A stretch of DNA of 64,000 nt from Acidibrevibacterium fodinaquatile (GCF_003352165.1 NZ_CP029176.1:310001-374000); one strand, 5' to 3'; counted from the first letter of the stretch, positions 7,472 to 17,077 are shown. Numbers and translations are program-made. The notes: generated from the sequence alone by a model not told the origin.

Positions 7472-8392
7472 ATGATGACGGCGGCGGCGATCGAGCTTCG
7501 GGACCTGAGATGGGTAATTGTTGCAGCTAAGCATAGAAGTCTAAGGCAAGCTGCAGAGGCGCTTCACATTCGGCAATCAACCCTCAGCCGGCGGCTGCGC
7601 GACCTTGAATATCGTTTGGGTGCCACGCTTTTCGAACGGAGTAACGGAGGCACACGGCCAACCGCTGCGGGTTATGAGTTCCTTGAGGCGGCGCGGCGAA
7701 TCGTTGAAGAAGTCGACACCGTATTCTCAAGACTGCGAACTCGTGGACGCGGCGAAAACGGGCAACTCACAATCGGCGTTTATGCCTCACTCTCGACTGG
7801 CAACCTGCGTGCCACATTAACTGACCATCATCGACGCTTTCCGGACGTGGACGTTTACACGATCGACGGTGGGCATGACAGGTTGATGTGTGACCTGATA
7901 ACCAGCGCGATCGACATCGCCATCATGACCACGTGTGGCCCAAGCTGGGACGATCGGCGCCTGCCGCTCTGGAGCGAGCGCGTTATCGTTGCTATGCCGG
8001 CGCAGCATCCATTCTGCGCTCGTAGCATGATCAACTGGTCTGATCTTGTAAATGAGCGAGTGCTATTCCCTCAACGCGGTCCGGGACCCGAACTCGAACG
8101 ACTGTTGACCGCAAAACTCCATGGCTCGGGCCCACAGCGGATACTACATCACGACGTTAGTCTCGATCGCCTGCTGAGTCTGGTTGGCGCCGAATATGGT
8201 ATGTTGCTGATGCTTGAAGGAGCGACAGGCGTCCATTACGAGGGTGTAGTCTATCGCGAGGTCCACGAAGAGGAAGGGCCGACACGTCTCGACTTTACCG
8301 CTTACTGGCGACAGGCGAATAACAATCCGACGCTCGAACCGTTTCTCGCTATGCTCCGCGAGCGCCATCCGGATCTCTCGGCCGGAACCTAA
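7472..8392 (+). CDS. LysR-family transcriptional regulator
   Basis: A 306-residue LysR regulator with an N-terminal helix-turn-helix (SLRQAAEALHIRQSTLSRRLRDLE) and a substrate-binding-like domain from about residue 95. It lies tail to tail with the DUF2274 gene that ends the trb operon; the two stop codons overlap (8389-8392). A LysR gene at this place is usual in trb-type conjugative elements, so it may regulate transfer genes. The inducer is unknown. A second in-frame ATG at 7475 is possible. Confidence 0.88.
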   Translation: MMTAAAIELRDLRWVIVAAKHRSLRQAAEALHIRQSTLSRRLRDLEYRLGATLFERSNGGTRPTAAGYEFLEAARRIVEEVDTVFSRLRTRGRGENGQLTIGVYASLSTGNLRATLTDHHRRFPDVDVYTIDGGHDRLMCDLITSAIDIAIMTTCGPSWDDRRLPLWSERVIVAMPAQHPFCARSMINWSDLVNERVLFPQRGPGPELERLLTAKLHGSGPQRILHHDVSLDRLLSLVGAEYGMLLMLEGATGVHYEGVVYREVHEEEGPTRLDFTAYWRQANNNPTLEPFLAMLRERHPDLSAGT

Positions 8393-8622
8393 TGGGATTG
8401 GATCGAGGCCCCTCGCCGCGCTTTCGTGAACGCTCGGTCCGTCGCCATGAACCGCTCGATCATCGGCACGATCAGCTTGGCCGGGTCGGAGATCACCTGC
8501 CCTGTCGTTCGTCCGAGCACCTCAGCGTAGGCAACAAGGTCGCGATGAACGGCGGCAGGTAACTCGACCGTGATCTTAACGGGTTTATCGTCGGCGAGCG
8601 CCCCGAGCTTGAGTTTCGTCAT
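8389..8622 (-). CDS. DUF2274 protein at the end of the trb operon
   Basis: A 77-residue protein starting LKLGALADDKPVKITVELP, the signature of DUF2274 proteins that follow trbI in conjugative elements. The strand-helix-helix pattern (VKITVELPAAVHRDLVAYA) suggests a ribbon-helix-helix fold, hence a possible DNA-binding regulator. Its ATG overlaps the trbI stop in ATGA, so it is translationally coupled. Its exact role in transfer is unknown. Confidence 0.85.
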   Translation of the reverse strand: MTKLKLGALADDKPVKITVELPAAVHRDLVAYAEVLGRTTGQVISDPAKLIVPMIERFMATDRAFTKARRGASIQSH

Positions 8623-9824
8623 GGCGTTGCTCCCCGTCCGTAGGGCGCCAGCACGAGATCGCGCGTGACGATAACACGGACCGGGAAGCCCGGCCGGATG
8701 GTCAAGGTCGGCTGGATGTTGAGCTGGCGCTGGACGATCTGCTGGCCTGTCTGGCTGATGCTGTTGGACGCGCCGCTGCGAATCGCCTGCACGAGGTTGT
8801 TCTCATTCTGGCTGGTGCCTGCCTCGGCGCCAACGCTGAGCAGCGTCGAGAGCACGGCGGCCTTAAACAGCATGCCCCAATGGTTGTCGACCTCGTCCTC
8901 TAGTCCGGCGTAGCCCTGCGTGTCGGCGCCGGGCTGACGCTCCAGCACGATCGAGCCGCCATCCGGCATGATGATCCGGGTCCAAACCAGCAGGACGCGC
9001 GACTGCCCGAAAGCGACGGAGCTGTCGTATTGGCCGATCAGCTTCGCGCCCTGCGGGATCAGAAGATATTTGCCGGTCGGGCTGTCATAGACCGCCTCCG
9101 TCACCTGGGCAGTGATTTGACCAGGCAGATCGGAACGAATGCCCGTGATGAGCGCGGCGGGAATCACAGTGCCGGCCTGCACGACATAAGGCGAGGCCTT
9201 CGCGTCGAGCCGGTCTGGACTGACCGTGCGCTTGTCCGTCGACGCATTGAGGAAGGTCGTCTTGCGGTCCTGCATGTTCTGCGCGGCGCCGGCGTCGACT
9301 GGCGGTGCGGGAGTCGGACCCGTCGTCGTCCCGATCCCAGCCGGCGCGGCGAGCCCGACGGGCTGGGGCTGCTGATTCGTCTGGGCAAAGAGGCGGCTGA
9401 GCCGCGCCGCCTCGATCTCTTGGGCCCGGCGCTGCGCCTCCGGATCAGGCGTGGTCGCGGGCGCTACCGTGTTCGGCGCTGCCCCTGCGTTCAGGATTGG
9501 CTTGCCGAGATCGCCGGGCAGCGGCGGGCCAAGCGGGGGCGCCTGGCGTGGCAGGCCGGTATAGTCTTTCGGCAGGCCAGCGAGGCCCTCGGCGGAGGGA
9601 CGGTTCTGCGTGGAAAGCAGCTCCTGGCCGCTCTGCGCCGCGTTGCGAGTCTGGAGCGCGTAGCCGAGCGCGCCCGCGACGGCGAGCGCCGAAACGGCGC
9701 CCAGGCCAATCAGCACCCTGCGCGACAAGCGTGTGACGCGCGGCCGTTCGCCCCGAAGCCGCAGATCGGGCGGTACGACGGGCGTCGGCGTCGGCGGTTG
9801 TTCTTCAGGACCTTCCGCCGTCAT
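8619..9824 (-). CDS. trbI: TrbI, VirB10-like T4SS protein
   Basis: A 401-residue VirB10/TrbI homologue that spans the envelope and links the inner-membrane energy module to the outer-membrane pore of the mating channel. One membrane helix lies near residues 35-55 after a cytoplasmic N-terminus with proline-rich PTPTPVVPP. A long proline- and alanine-rich periplasmic linker follows. The conserved C-terminal beta domain carries YVVQAGTVIPAALITGI and the QGAKLIGQYDS stretch. It is coupled by ATGA overlaps to trbG upstream and DUF2274 downstream. Confidence 0.95.
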   Translation of the reverse strand: MTAEGPEEQPPTPTPVVPPDLRLRGERPRVTRLSRRVLIGLGAVSALAVAGALGYALQTRNAAQSGQELLSTQNRPSAEGLAGLPKDYTGLPRQAPPLGPPLPGDLGKPILNAGAAPNTVAPATTPDPEAQRRAQEIEAARLSRLFAQTNQQPQPVGLAAPAGIGTTTGPTPAPPVDAGAAQNMQDRKTTFLNASTDKRTVSPDRLDAKASPYVVQAGTVIPAALITGIRSDLPGQITAQVTEAVYDSPTGKYLLIPQGAKLIGQYDSSVAFGQSRVLLVWTRIIMPDGGSIVLERQPGADTQGYAGLEDEVDNHWGMLFKAAVLSTLLSVGAEAGTSQNENNLVQAIRSGASNSISQTGQQIVQRQLNIQPTLTIRPGFPVRVIVTRDLVLAPYGRGATP

Positions 9825-10894
9825 GACCGCGGCCTTCCATCGGTGCGAACGATGCGCACGCGCCGCTCGCTATCCTTGTCGCCGAGACGCAATTCGGCGG
9901 CTGCGAACAGGCGGTCGACGATGTAATAGTTGCGGTTGACCCGGTAGTTCACCAGCTCGGAGCCGCCGGCCGGTCCGATGACGAACAGTGGCGGCATCTC
10001 GCCCTGGGCAATGCCGCTCGGGAGCTCGATGTAGACCTTGTGCCCGTCGTCGAAGGCGCGCAGCGGACGCCAGGCCGGGTTGTCGCCCTGGATTGCATAA
10101 CGGAAGTTGATCGAGGCGAGATCGACGCCGCTGGCAATCGGCGCGGCTGCGTCGGCCTCCTGGTTCTGCCGCCGAAGCGCGATGAGCTGATCTTCGGGAT
10201 ACTGCCAGGAGACCGAGGCCATGTAGGTCTTCTCGGTCGAGCGCAGCTCGAGGAGGTAGGTCCGCCGATCCGTGTTGATGACCAGATTGGTGAGCAGCTC
10301 GGGTCTCGTCGGCTTGACCAGGATGTGAACTTTCTTGGTGGCGCCCGTGCCGCTCTCGGTATCGCCGATAATCCAGCGCACGGTGTCGCCGGCGGCGACG
10401 GGGCCGGAGCCGACGAGCTGCTCGCCGTCCTGCAGCGCGATGTCGGTAATCTCGCCGGGCGCCGTATAGACTTGGTAGAGCGCCCCGCCGGAGAACGGAT
10501 AGACCTGGACCGCGTTGATGAAGCCGTTGCGCACCGGCTGAATCCGCGCGGCAGCGTTGGCCTGGTTGACGCGCACGGTCGGGTCGGCAGCTTCGGGTGT
10601 CGGCTTGCCACCGTCGATCGGCTTCAGTTGCCCGGGCAGCGGCAGCAGCTTGGGCAACTCCACGATCTTGATAGGCGCTGGCGGATCGACGGTGAGCTTT
10701 GCCGGCGCCGCGCTGTCGTAATTGATGTCGGGCGGAATGAAATTGTGCGCGCAGCCGCCCAGCGTAGTGGCGGACATCAGCAAAGCCGCCAGGGCGGCTT
10801 TACGGAAAGGCGCAATCCCTCCTTTCCGGCTCTGCTGAATGGTGAAGAGACGCGAAGCCGGACCGCCGGCTTCCATGGAAATCGGCGAGGTCAT
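9821..10894 (-). CDS. trbG: TrbG, VirB9-like T4SS protein
   Basis: A 357-residue VirB9/TrbG homologue, part of the outer-membrane core of the mating pore. The N-terminal region has a hydrophobic segment ending in a lipobox-like LGGC (near residue 44), so lipid anchoring is possible. The C-terminal domain has VYIELPSGI and NYRVNRNYYIVDRLF typical of VirB9. ATG 10894 is chosen because it overlaps the trbF stop as ATGA; a longer upstream reading frame runs into trbF and lacks similarity. The stop overlaps trbI. Confidence 0.93.
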   Translation of the reverse strand: MTSPISMEAGGPASRLFTIQQSRKGGIAPFRKAALAALLMSATTLGGCAHNFIPPDINYDSAAPAKLTVDPPAPIKIVELPKLLPLPGQLKPIDGGKPTPEAADPTVRVNQANAAARIQPVRNGFINAVQVYPFSGGALYQVYTAPGEITDIALQDGEQLVGSGPVAAGDTVRWIIGDTESGTGATKKVHILVKPTRPELLTNLVINTDRRTYLLELRSTEKTYMASVSWQYPEDQLIALRRQNQEADAAAPIASGVDLASINFRYAIQGDNPAWRPLRAFDDGHKVYIELPSGIAQGEMPPLFVIGPAGGSELVNYRVNRNYYIVDRLFAAAELRLGDKDSERRVRIVRTDGRPRS

Positions 10895-11580
10895 TGTCCT
10901 AGCTCCTTCGACCAGTTGATGGCGGTGACGTAGACTCCGAGCGGGTTCTTGCGGAGCACGTCGGCGGAAGTCGGCGTCTGGATCGCGATGGTGAGGATCG
11001 CGGTCCAACGGGTGTTGTCGGCGAGCGCGCCGTCTTGATAGCGATGCTCGACCCATTCGACGCGGAAGCTCGAGGGCGACGCGCGGATCACGCTAGATAC
11101 GTCGATGGCGATCTGCTGCTTGCCGAGCTTGGCGAAGGGGTCGTTGGCGCGCGCATAGTCGTTGAGCGCTTGGGAGCCCGAGGTGGTGGTGAAGTCGTAG
11201 GCCTGCAGCCAGTTCTGCCGCACGATGATCGGATCGGCCGGCAGCGACCGGACGATCTGGATGAAGTGCGCAAGATACCAGGCAACTTGCGGATCGCTGG
11301 GCGTGTAGTCGGCGGCGGCGGGCGCGACGGCCTGCGCCTGGCCGAGCTTGTCGACCTGCACGACCCAGGGGACGATGGTGCCGTGGGTCGATTGCCAGAC
11401 GAGACCGCCGGCGAGACCCATGGACAGCGCGAGCGAGCCGAAGGCCATCAGCCGCCAGTTCTTGGCCTGCACCCGAGCCGAGCCGATGCGGTCGTCCCAC
11501 ACCTGGGCGGCGCGCTGATAGGGGGTTTCAGGCTCGGGCGTTCGACCGTAGCGAACGGTGGGGCGGCGAAACAGCGCCAT
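10891..11580 (-). CDS. trbF: TrbF, VirB8-like T4SS protein
   Basis: A 229-residue bitopic inner-membrane protein of the VirB8 family, an assembly factor of the secretion channel. It has a short cytoplasmic N-terminus, one helix at about residues 44-66 (LMAFGSLALSMGLAGGLVW) and a periplasmic NTF2-like domain containing VPWVVQVDKLGQ, the hallmark after the helix. It starts 3 bases downstream of trbL and overlaps trbG by ATGA. Confidence 0.95.
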   Translation of the reverse strand: MALFRRPTVRYGRTPEPETPYQRAAQVWDDRIGSARVQAKNWRLMAFGSLALSMGLAGGLVWQSTHGTIVPWVVQVDKLGQAQAVAPAAADYTPSDPQVAWYLAHFIQIVRSLPADPIIVRQNWLQAYDFTTTSGSQALNDYARANDPFAKLGKQQIAIDVSSVIRASPSSFRVEWVEHRYQDGALADNTRWTAILTIAIQTPTSADVLRKNPLGVYVTAINWSKELGQ

Positions 11581-11583
11581 CTC

Positions 11584-12945
11584 TTATTCTCCTCCAGAGA
11601 GATCGACGGAATGGCCGCCGCCATGGCTGTCGCCGGACCTGAGGACCTGCGCAGCGGTCTGCGTCCCGTGGACGATCGACTGGTTGCGCTTCATGCGCTG
11701 GGCCCAGGCCGGTGGGCCGGAACCCTCCGATCCGCCGGTGGGCGCCGCGGGCGTGCTTGGTGAATTGCCGCCGACCGTCCCTCCGGTCGATGATCCGCCG
11801 GTTGCAGCGAAACTGGACCGGCCGCCGGCGGCGAAGCTTTCCCGCATCGAACTGCCGGCTTGAGCGGCGGCGCGCCGCACAGGAGCCGCGGCGGCTGAAG
11901 CGGCCGCTCGCCCGACCCCGCCGAGTCCGGCCGCGACGCCCGACGCGCCGGACCGGCCGGCTGAAGCAAGGCTGTAGGCGGAGGACGCGCCGCCGGCCAT
12001 TGCCGCCCCACCGCGCGCGGCGGCGGCAGTGCCGGAAGCCGCAGCCATCGCCCCCCTGCCGGCCAGGCCGAGCGCGCCGGCGCCGGCCATCGCCGTACCC
12101 GCGACGGCCAGGCCAGTCCCGACGGCGGCGCCCGCGCCGAGCTGGGGCGCGCCGGAGACCAGGCCGGTGGCGATGCCGGGGCCGAAGATGCCGAGGCCCA
12201 GCATGGCGAGGGCGGCCAGCACGACGGACAGCGCTTGCTCGACCGTCGGCTGGCCGCCGGCGTAGGTCTGCGTGAACTGCGAGAAGAGCCCGGTGCCGAT
12301 GCCGACGATGACGGCGAGCACCATCACCTTGATGCCGGACGCGACGATGTTGCCGAGCACCTTCTCAGCGAGGAAGGCGGTCTTGTTGAAGAGCGCGAAG
12401 GGAATGAGGATGAAGCCGGCCAGTGTGGTCAGCTTGAATTCGATCAGCGTGACGAAGAGCTGAACCGCCAGAATGAAGAAGGCGATCAGCACCAGGACCC
12501 ACGAGACCATCAGCACCGCGATCTGCACGAAGTTCGCGAAGAAGCTGGTGAAGCCCATCATCTGGTTGGCCGCATCGAGCAGCGGCTGTCCGGCGTCGAG
12601 CCCGACCTGGGCGAGCTTGCCCGGCCGCAGGAAGTCGGCGGTGCTGATAGACGAGCCGCCCGCCTTCAGGCCGAGGCCGGCGAAGCTGTTGAAGATGACG
12701 GCGGAGAGGTTGTTGAAGTTGGTGATGATGAAGGCGAATAAGCCGATGTAGAGGGTCTTCTTCACCAGGCGCTGCAGGATGTCCTCGTCGGCGCCCCAGG
12801 CCCAGAACAGGCCTGCGAGGGTGATGTCGATGACGATCAGCGTGGACGAGAGATAGCCGACTTCGCCCTTGATCAGGCCGAAGCCGGAATCGATGTAGGT
12901 GGTGAAGGTGTTGAGGAAGGTGTCGATGACGCCGACGTTGTTCAT
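11584..12945 (-). CDS. trbL: TrbL, VirB6-like polytopic T4SS protein
   Basis: A 453-residue polytopic inner-membrane protein of the VirB6/TrbL family. Six or so membrane helices occupy residues 20-270, including IDITLAGLFWAWG near residue 40 and a long helix pair around 130-175. The last 170 residues are rich in Gly, Ala and Ser and are low in complexity, which is usual for TrbL tails. It overlaps the trbK-like gene by ATGA and stands 3 bases before trbF. Confidence 0.93.
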   Translation of the reverse strand: MNNVGVIDTFLNTFTTYIDSGFGLIKGEVGYLSSTLIVIDITLAGLFWAWGADEDILQRLVKKTLYIGLFAFIITNFNNLSAVIFNSFAGLGLKAGGSSISTADFLRPGKLAQVGLDAGQPLLDAANQMMGFTSFFANFVQIAVLMVSWVLVLIAFFILAVQLFVTLIEFKLTTLAGFILIPFALFNKTAFLAEKVLGNIVASGIKVMVLAVIVGIGTGLFSQFTQTYAGGQPTVEQALSVVLAALAMLGLGIFGPGIATGLVSGAPQLGAGAAVGTGLAVAGTAMAGAGALGLAGRGAMAAASGTAAAARGGAAMAGGASSAYSLASAGRSGASGVAAGLGGVGRAAASAAAAPVRRAAAQAGSSMRESFAAGGRSSFAATGGSSTGGTVGGNSPSTPAAPTGGSEGSGPPAWAQRMKRNQSIVHGTQTAAQVLRSGDSHGGGHSVDLSGGE

Positions 12946-13271
12946 CGCGCATCTCCCTTAGAAGGAGTGGCCGGCGCGGCAGCGCCTGGGGGCGTTTGCG
13001 GAGACAGCGGCCGCGCCGGCCTGCCGAAGAATCGCTGGCGGTTCTCCTCCCAGACCGCGACGCAATGCGGATCTTCGGCATCCTGGGGACCGAGCGCGCT
13101 GCAACGGCGCAGCTCGGCCGAGAGGTCATCGGATGCTGGTGTGACGATGGTCGGAGGGGTCTCGGCAATGGGGGCCGAGTGGCGCCGGTTGGTCACCACG
13201 AGAGCCGTGATGGCGACCGCGATCAGGGCGACGATCGCGGCGGCGCGGAAGATTTCCGACCGTCCCAGCAT
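12942..13271 (-). CDS. TrbK-like entry exclusion candidate
   Basis: A 109-residue protein with one N-terminal membrane segment (IVALIAVAITALVV) and a periplasmic part with two spaced cysteines in RRCSALG...DPHCVAVWEENRQRFFG. This C...C...W..NR..FF pattern is that of the TrbK-like proteins between trbJ and trbL in these elements, proposed to block redundant transfer between donors. It starts at ATG 13271 (a GTG one codon upstream is possible), 9 bases after trbJ, and its stop overlaps trbL. Exclusion activity is inferred from family and position. Confidence 0.8.
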   Translation of the reverse strand: MLGRSEIFRAAAIVALIAVAITALVVTNRRHSAPIAETPPTIVTPASDDLSAELRRCSALGPQDAEDPHCVAVWEENRQRFFGRPARPLSPQTPPGAAAPATPSKGDAR

Positions 13272-13280
13272 CACCGCGCC

Positions 13281-14018
13281 TCAGTTGCCGCTGAACATGG
13301 TGACGTTGCCGGGCTGATAGCCGGTGCGCGTCGAGAAGGTCTTGTAGTTCTGCTGACCTTGCGCCTCGGCCGAGGCGGTGCGTGCCTGCTCCAAGGCATC
13401 GGCCCGGCTCTTGGCCGACAGCACCGCCACCACGTCGGAGAGTTGCTGCGATTGCAGCGCCAGAAGCTGGTTGCCCGCCTGTGCCGCCTGAAGCGCGCCG
13501 GTGGCGCTCTGGCTGGCCGTGACCAGCGAGGTCATCGCACCGGAGTTCGTCGGGATGTTGCCGACCACGCCGGCTTGGATCTTCAGGCTGTCCTCGAAGG
13601 CGGCGACGGAGTTCTGCCAGCGGGTCTGCGCGTTGGCGACCATGGTGTTGGTTGAACCAGTTCCAGCCGCCGTGCCGTAGCTGGTCGAGAAGGCCTGCTC
13701 GACGCGCTGGACGTTGAAGGCGATGTTCTGCGCCTGGCCAAGCAGCGACTGGGTCTGGGCGATCGACGACTGAAGCTGGGTCAACGTCGACATCGGCAGG
13801 TTTGCGAGGTTGCGCGCTTGGTTGACCAGGGACGTCGCCTGGTTGGTCAGCATCGTGATCTGATTATTGATCTGCTGCAGCTCGCGCGCGGCGGTAAGCA
13901 CGTTCTGGCCGAAGTTGGTCGGGTCGTAGACGATCCACTGTGCCGACGCCGGCGGTACGGTGACGGCCAGGGTGAGCACGACGGCGCTTGCCGCCGCCAG
14001 ATGGCGCATCTTGATCAT
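13281..14018 (-). CDS. trbJ: TrbJ, VirB5-like T4SS protein
   Basis: A 245-residue secreted protein of the TrbJ/VirB5 family, a minor pilus or adhesion component. A clear signal peptide (residues 1-26, ending ASAQ) is followed by QWIVYDPTNFGQN and a long helical, Gln- and Asn-rich region (QQINNQITMLTNQATSLVNQ) that should form coiled coils. It overlaps trbE upstream by ATGA. Confidence 0.93.
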   Translation of the reverse strand: MIKMRHLAAASAVVLTLAVTVPPASAQWIVYDPTNFGQNVLTAARELQQINNQITMLTNQATSLVNQARNLANLPMSTLTQLQSSIAQTQSLLGQAQNIAFNVQRVEQAFSTSYGTAAGTGSTNTMVANAQTRWQNSVAAFEDSLKIQAGVVGNIPTNSGAMTSLVTASQSATGALQAAQAGNQLLALQSQQLSDVVAVLSAKSRADALEQARTASAEAQGQQNYKTFSTRTGYQPGNVTMFSGN

Positions 14019-16453
14019 GATGATATCTCCAGGTTGATCAGGTCAGGGATGAGATCGGCGGCCCACAGAAGCTCGCGGTCGGCGAGCCATGCGGTGGTGA
14101 AAGCATCGCGGCCGTGCTCGGCGACGACGCGCTCGATCGCGGCGTGGTCGGCCTTGGAGGAAGCGGCGCAGAAGGCGAGCGCCACCGGGCCGAGGCCCAG
14201 CTCGAACAGGCGATTGCCGCGGCGCGACTGGCAGTAGTAGTCGCGCTTCGGCGTGGCGCGGGCGAGGATCTCGATCTGGCGATCGTTGAGACCGAAGCGG
14301 CGATAGATCGCCGTGATCTGCGGCTCGATCGCGCGCTCGTTCGGCAGGAAGATGCGCGTCGGGCAGCTCTCGACGATGGCCGGCGCGATGTTGCTGCCAT
14401 CGATGTCAGAGAGCGACTGCGTTGCGAAGATGACCGAGGCGTTCTTCTTGCGCAGCGTCTTTAGCCATTCGCGAAGCTGCTGCGCGAAGGCCGGGTCGTC
14501 GAGGACCAGCCATCCCTCGTCGATGATAAGCAAGGTCGGGCGGCCGTCGAGACGGCCCTCGATGCGATGGAAGAGATAGGTCAGCACAGCGGGCGCCGCG
14601 CCGGCGCCGATCAGCCCCTCGGTCTCGAAGGCCTGCACCGGAGCGGAGCCGAGGTGCTCGGCTTCGGCATCGAGCAGGCGGCCCGAGGCTCCACCGACAC
14701 AATAGGGCTGCAATGCCTGCTTCAGCGCCGCCGACTGCAACAGGACCGCTAGGCCGGTGATGGTGCGCTCGCCCACGGGCGACGACGCCAGCGAACTCAG
14801 CGCCGACCAGACATGCTCCTTGGCGGTCGGGTCGATGGTGACGCCTTCCTTGGCGAGGATGGCCGCCACCCACTCCGCCGCCCAGGCGCGTTCGGCCTGG
14901 TCGTCGATCCGCGCCAGCGGCTGAAGCGACACCGAATGTTCCGATCCAGCCGACAGGCTGCCGCCGAGATCGTGCCAGTCGCCGCCCATGGCGATCGCCG
15001 CGGTGCGGATCGACCCGCCGAAATCGAAAGCGAAGATCTGGTTGTTGCGGTAACGGCGGAACTGCATCGCCATCAGCGCGAGCAGCACCGACTTGCCCGC
15101 GCCGGTCGGGCCGACGATCAACGTGTGGCCGACGTCGCCGACATGCAGGCTGAGTCGGAAGGGCGTCGAACCTTCCGTCTTGCCGTAAAGCAGCGGCGGC
15201 GCCTGGAAATGCTCATCCCTTGCTGGCCCGGCCCAAACTGCCGAGAGCGGGATCATGTGCGCCAGGTTCAGCGTCGAGACCGGCGGCTGACGGACGTTGG
15301 CGTAGGCATGGCCGGGGATGGAGCCGAGCCAGGCCTCGAGCGCATTCACTCCTTCCGGCATGCAGGTGAAGTCGCGGCCCTGAATCACCTTCTCCACGAG
15401 CCGGAGCTTTTCAGCGGCGAGACCCGGGTCCTCGTCCCAGACAGTGACTGTCGCAGTGACATAGGCTTGACCAACATCGTCGGAGCCCAATTCCTGCAGG
15501 GCGAGATCGGCGTCGGCGGCCTTGTTGGCCGCGTCGGAGTCGACGAGGGTCGACGCCTCGTTGGTCATCACCTCCTTGACGATGGCGGCGATGGACTTGC
15601 GCTTGGCGAACCACTGCCGGCGGATCTTGGTGAGCAGCTTCACCGCTTCGGTCTTGTCGAGGAGGATCGCCCGGGTGGACCAGCGGTACGGGAAGGCGAG
15701 CCGGTTCAGCTCGTCGAGGATGCCGGGATGCGTCGTTGTCGGGAATCCGACCACAGTGAGCGTGCGTAAATGATGCGCGCCGAGGCGGGGTTCGAGGCCG
15801 CCGGCGAGCGGCTCATCGGCGAGCAACGCATCGAGGTGCATCGGTGTCTCGGGCACGCGGATGCGCTGCGCACGGGTCGAGATGGTCGAGTGCAAGTAGG
15901 TCAGCGTGTCGCCGTCGTCGAGCCAGGCCACCTCGGGCATGAACCCCTCGACCAGTTGCAAGACGCGATTGGTCCGATCGACAAAGCCGCGCAGCAGCTC
16001 CCACGGATCGACGCCCGTCTGCGCGCGGCCCTCGTAGAGCCAGCCCTCGACGCGGGAGGCGTCCTCGGCGGGCGGGAGCCAGACGAAGGTCAGGAAGTAA
16101 CGGCTCTCGAAATGCGCGCCAGCCTCTTCGAAGGCGTCCTGGCGCTCGAGATCAACCAGCGCTGACGCCGGATCGGAAAAGCTGCTGTGCGGATAGGTCT
16201 GCGCGGCGATCCGTTGCGCCTCGACAAAGATCGCCCAGCCGGAGCCGAGACGGCGCAGCGCGTTGTTGAGTCGGGCGGTCACGCCCACCAGCTCGGCCGG
16301 CGTGGCGCTATCGAGGTCCGGTCCGCGAAAGCGCGCCGTGCGCTGGAAAGAGCCATCCTTGTTGAGGACAACGCCCTCTTCGACCAAGGCCGCCCAGGGC
16401 AGGAAGTCGGCGAGACCGGCGGGACGACTGCGATATTCTGCAAGGTTCAGCAT
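14015..16453 (-). CDS. trbE: TrbE, VirB4-like T4SS ATPase
   Basis: An 812-residue VirB4 family ATPase that powers pilus and channel assembly at the inner membrane. It has a CagE/TrbE N-terminal domain, a Walker A GPTGAGKSVLL near residue 445, a Walker B LLIIDEGWLVLDD near 640 and the later motif FATQSLSDI. Length is normal for TrbE. It begins 7 bases after trbD and overlaps trbJ by ATGA. Confidence 0.96.
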   Translation of the reverse strand: MLNLAEYRSRPAGLADFLPWAALVEEGVVLNKDGSFQRTARFRGPDLDSATPAELVGVTARLNNALRRLGSGWAIFVEAQRIAAQTYPHSSFSDPASALVDLERQDAFEEAGAHFESRYFLTFVWLPPAEDASRVEGWLYEGRAQTGVDPWELLRGFVDRTNRVLQLVEGFMPEVAWLDDGDTLTYLHSTISTRAQRIRVPETPMHLDALLADEPLAGGLEPRLGAHHLRTLTVVGFPTTTHPGILDELNRLAFPYRWSTRAILLDKTEAVKLLTKIRRQWFAKRKSIAAIVKEVMTNEASTLVDSDAANKAADADLALQELGSDDVGQAYVTATVTVWDEDPGLAAEKLRLVEKVIQGRDFTCMPEGVNALEAWLGSIPGHAYANVRQPPVSTLNLAHMIPLSAVWAGPARDEHFQAPPLLYGKTEGSTPFRLSLHVGDVGHTLIVGPTGAGKSVLLALMAMQFRRYRNNQIFAFDFGGSIRTAAIAMGGDWHDLGGSLSAGSEHSVSLQPLARIDDQAERAWAAEWVAAILAKEGVTIDPTAKEHVWSALSSLASSPVGERTITGLAVLLQSAALKQALQPYCVGGASGRLLDAEAEHLGSAPVQAFETEGLIGAGAAPAVLTYLFHRIEGRLDGRPTLLIIDEGWLVLDDPAFAQQLREWLKTLRKKNASVIFATQSLSDIDGSNIAPAIVESCPTRIFLPNERAIEPQITAIYRRFGLNDRQIEILARATPKRDYYCQSRRGNRLFELGLGPVALAFCAASSKADHAAIERVVAEHGRDAFTTAWLADRELLWAADLIPDLINLEISS

Positions 16454-16460
16454 CGGAGCC

Positions 16461-16736
16461 TCAGACGCCGAGATAGGCTGGGTAACGAAGGTGCCGGCGC
16501 ACCACGTCGACGAACTGCGGATCGCGCTTCGCCGCCCAGACGGCCGCGGTGTGACCTACCGCCCAGATCAGCGCGCCGGGGATCCAGAGCCGCAGGCCGA
16601 GGGCGATCGCCGCGGCGAGCGTGCCGTTGGCGATCGCGACGGTCCGCGGCGCGCCGCCCATCAGAATTGGGTCGGTAAGCGCGCGATGGAGCGGCGCGAA
16701 GAAGCCGGGCACGTCGGGATCGACGATCGCGGCCAT
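16461..16736 (-). CDS. trbD: TrbD, VirB3-like T4SS protein
   Basis: A 91-residue VirB3/TrbD homologue with a hydrophobic pair of segments (TVAIANGTLAAAIALG and IPGALIWAVGHTAAVW) flanked by PLHRALTDPILMGG, the conserved VirB3 entry motif. It works with the VirB4 ATPase encoded next. ATG 16736 shares its A with the trbC stop (TGATG), which fixes the start; the longer open frame upstream is a shadow of trbC. Confidence 0.92.
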   Translation of the reverse strand: MAAIVDPDVPGFFAPLHRALTDPILMGGAPRTVAIANGTLAAAIALGLRLWIPGALIWAVGHTAAVWAAKRDPQFVDVVRRHLRYPAYLGV

Positions 16737-17077
16737 CAGACCAGCGCTCCGCCGGAGAACGAGAAGAAGGAGAGGAAGAAGCTCGACGCGGCGAAGGCGA
16801 TCGACAGGCCGAACACAATCTGGATCAGCCGGCGGAAGCCGCCGCTCGTGTCGCCGAAGGCGAGCGTCAGGCCGGTCACGGTGATGATGATGACCGAGAT
16901 GATCTTCGCGACGGGCCCTTGCACCGACTCCAGTATGGAGTTGAGCGGGGTCTCCCACGGCATGGAGGAGCCGGAGGCGTAAGCCGCCGGGGCGAAGGCG
17001 AGCGTCAGGGTCGCGAGCGTAACGAGCTCGGCCACGCGGCGACGCGAAGAATGAGCGACAGCGAGAACACGGATCAT
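16736..17077 (-). CDS. trbC: TrbC, VirB2-like pilin
   Basis: A 113-residue prepilin of the VirB2/TrbC family. A long signal region to about residue 36 (ending AAYASG) precedes the mature part with two hydrophobic helices (IISVIIITVTGLTLAFG and RLIQIVFGLSIAFAAS), the typical conjugative pilin layout. The TraF-type peptidase encoded at 23928-24473 is a candidate for maturation. The start overlaps the trbB stop (ATGA). Confidence 0.93.
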   Translation of the reverse strand: MIRVLAVAHSSRRRVAELVTLATLTLAFAPAAYASGSSMPWETPLNSILESVQGPVAKIISVIIITVTGLTLAFGDTSGGFRRLIQIVFGLSIAFAASSFFLSFFSFSGGALV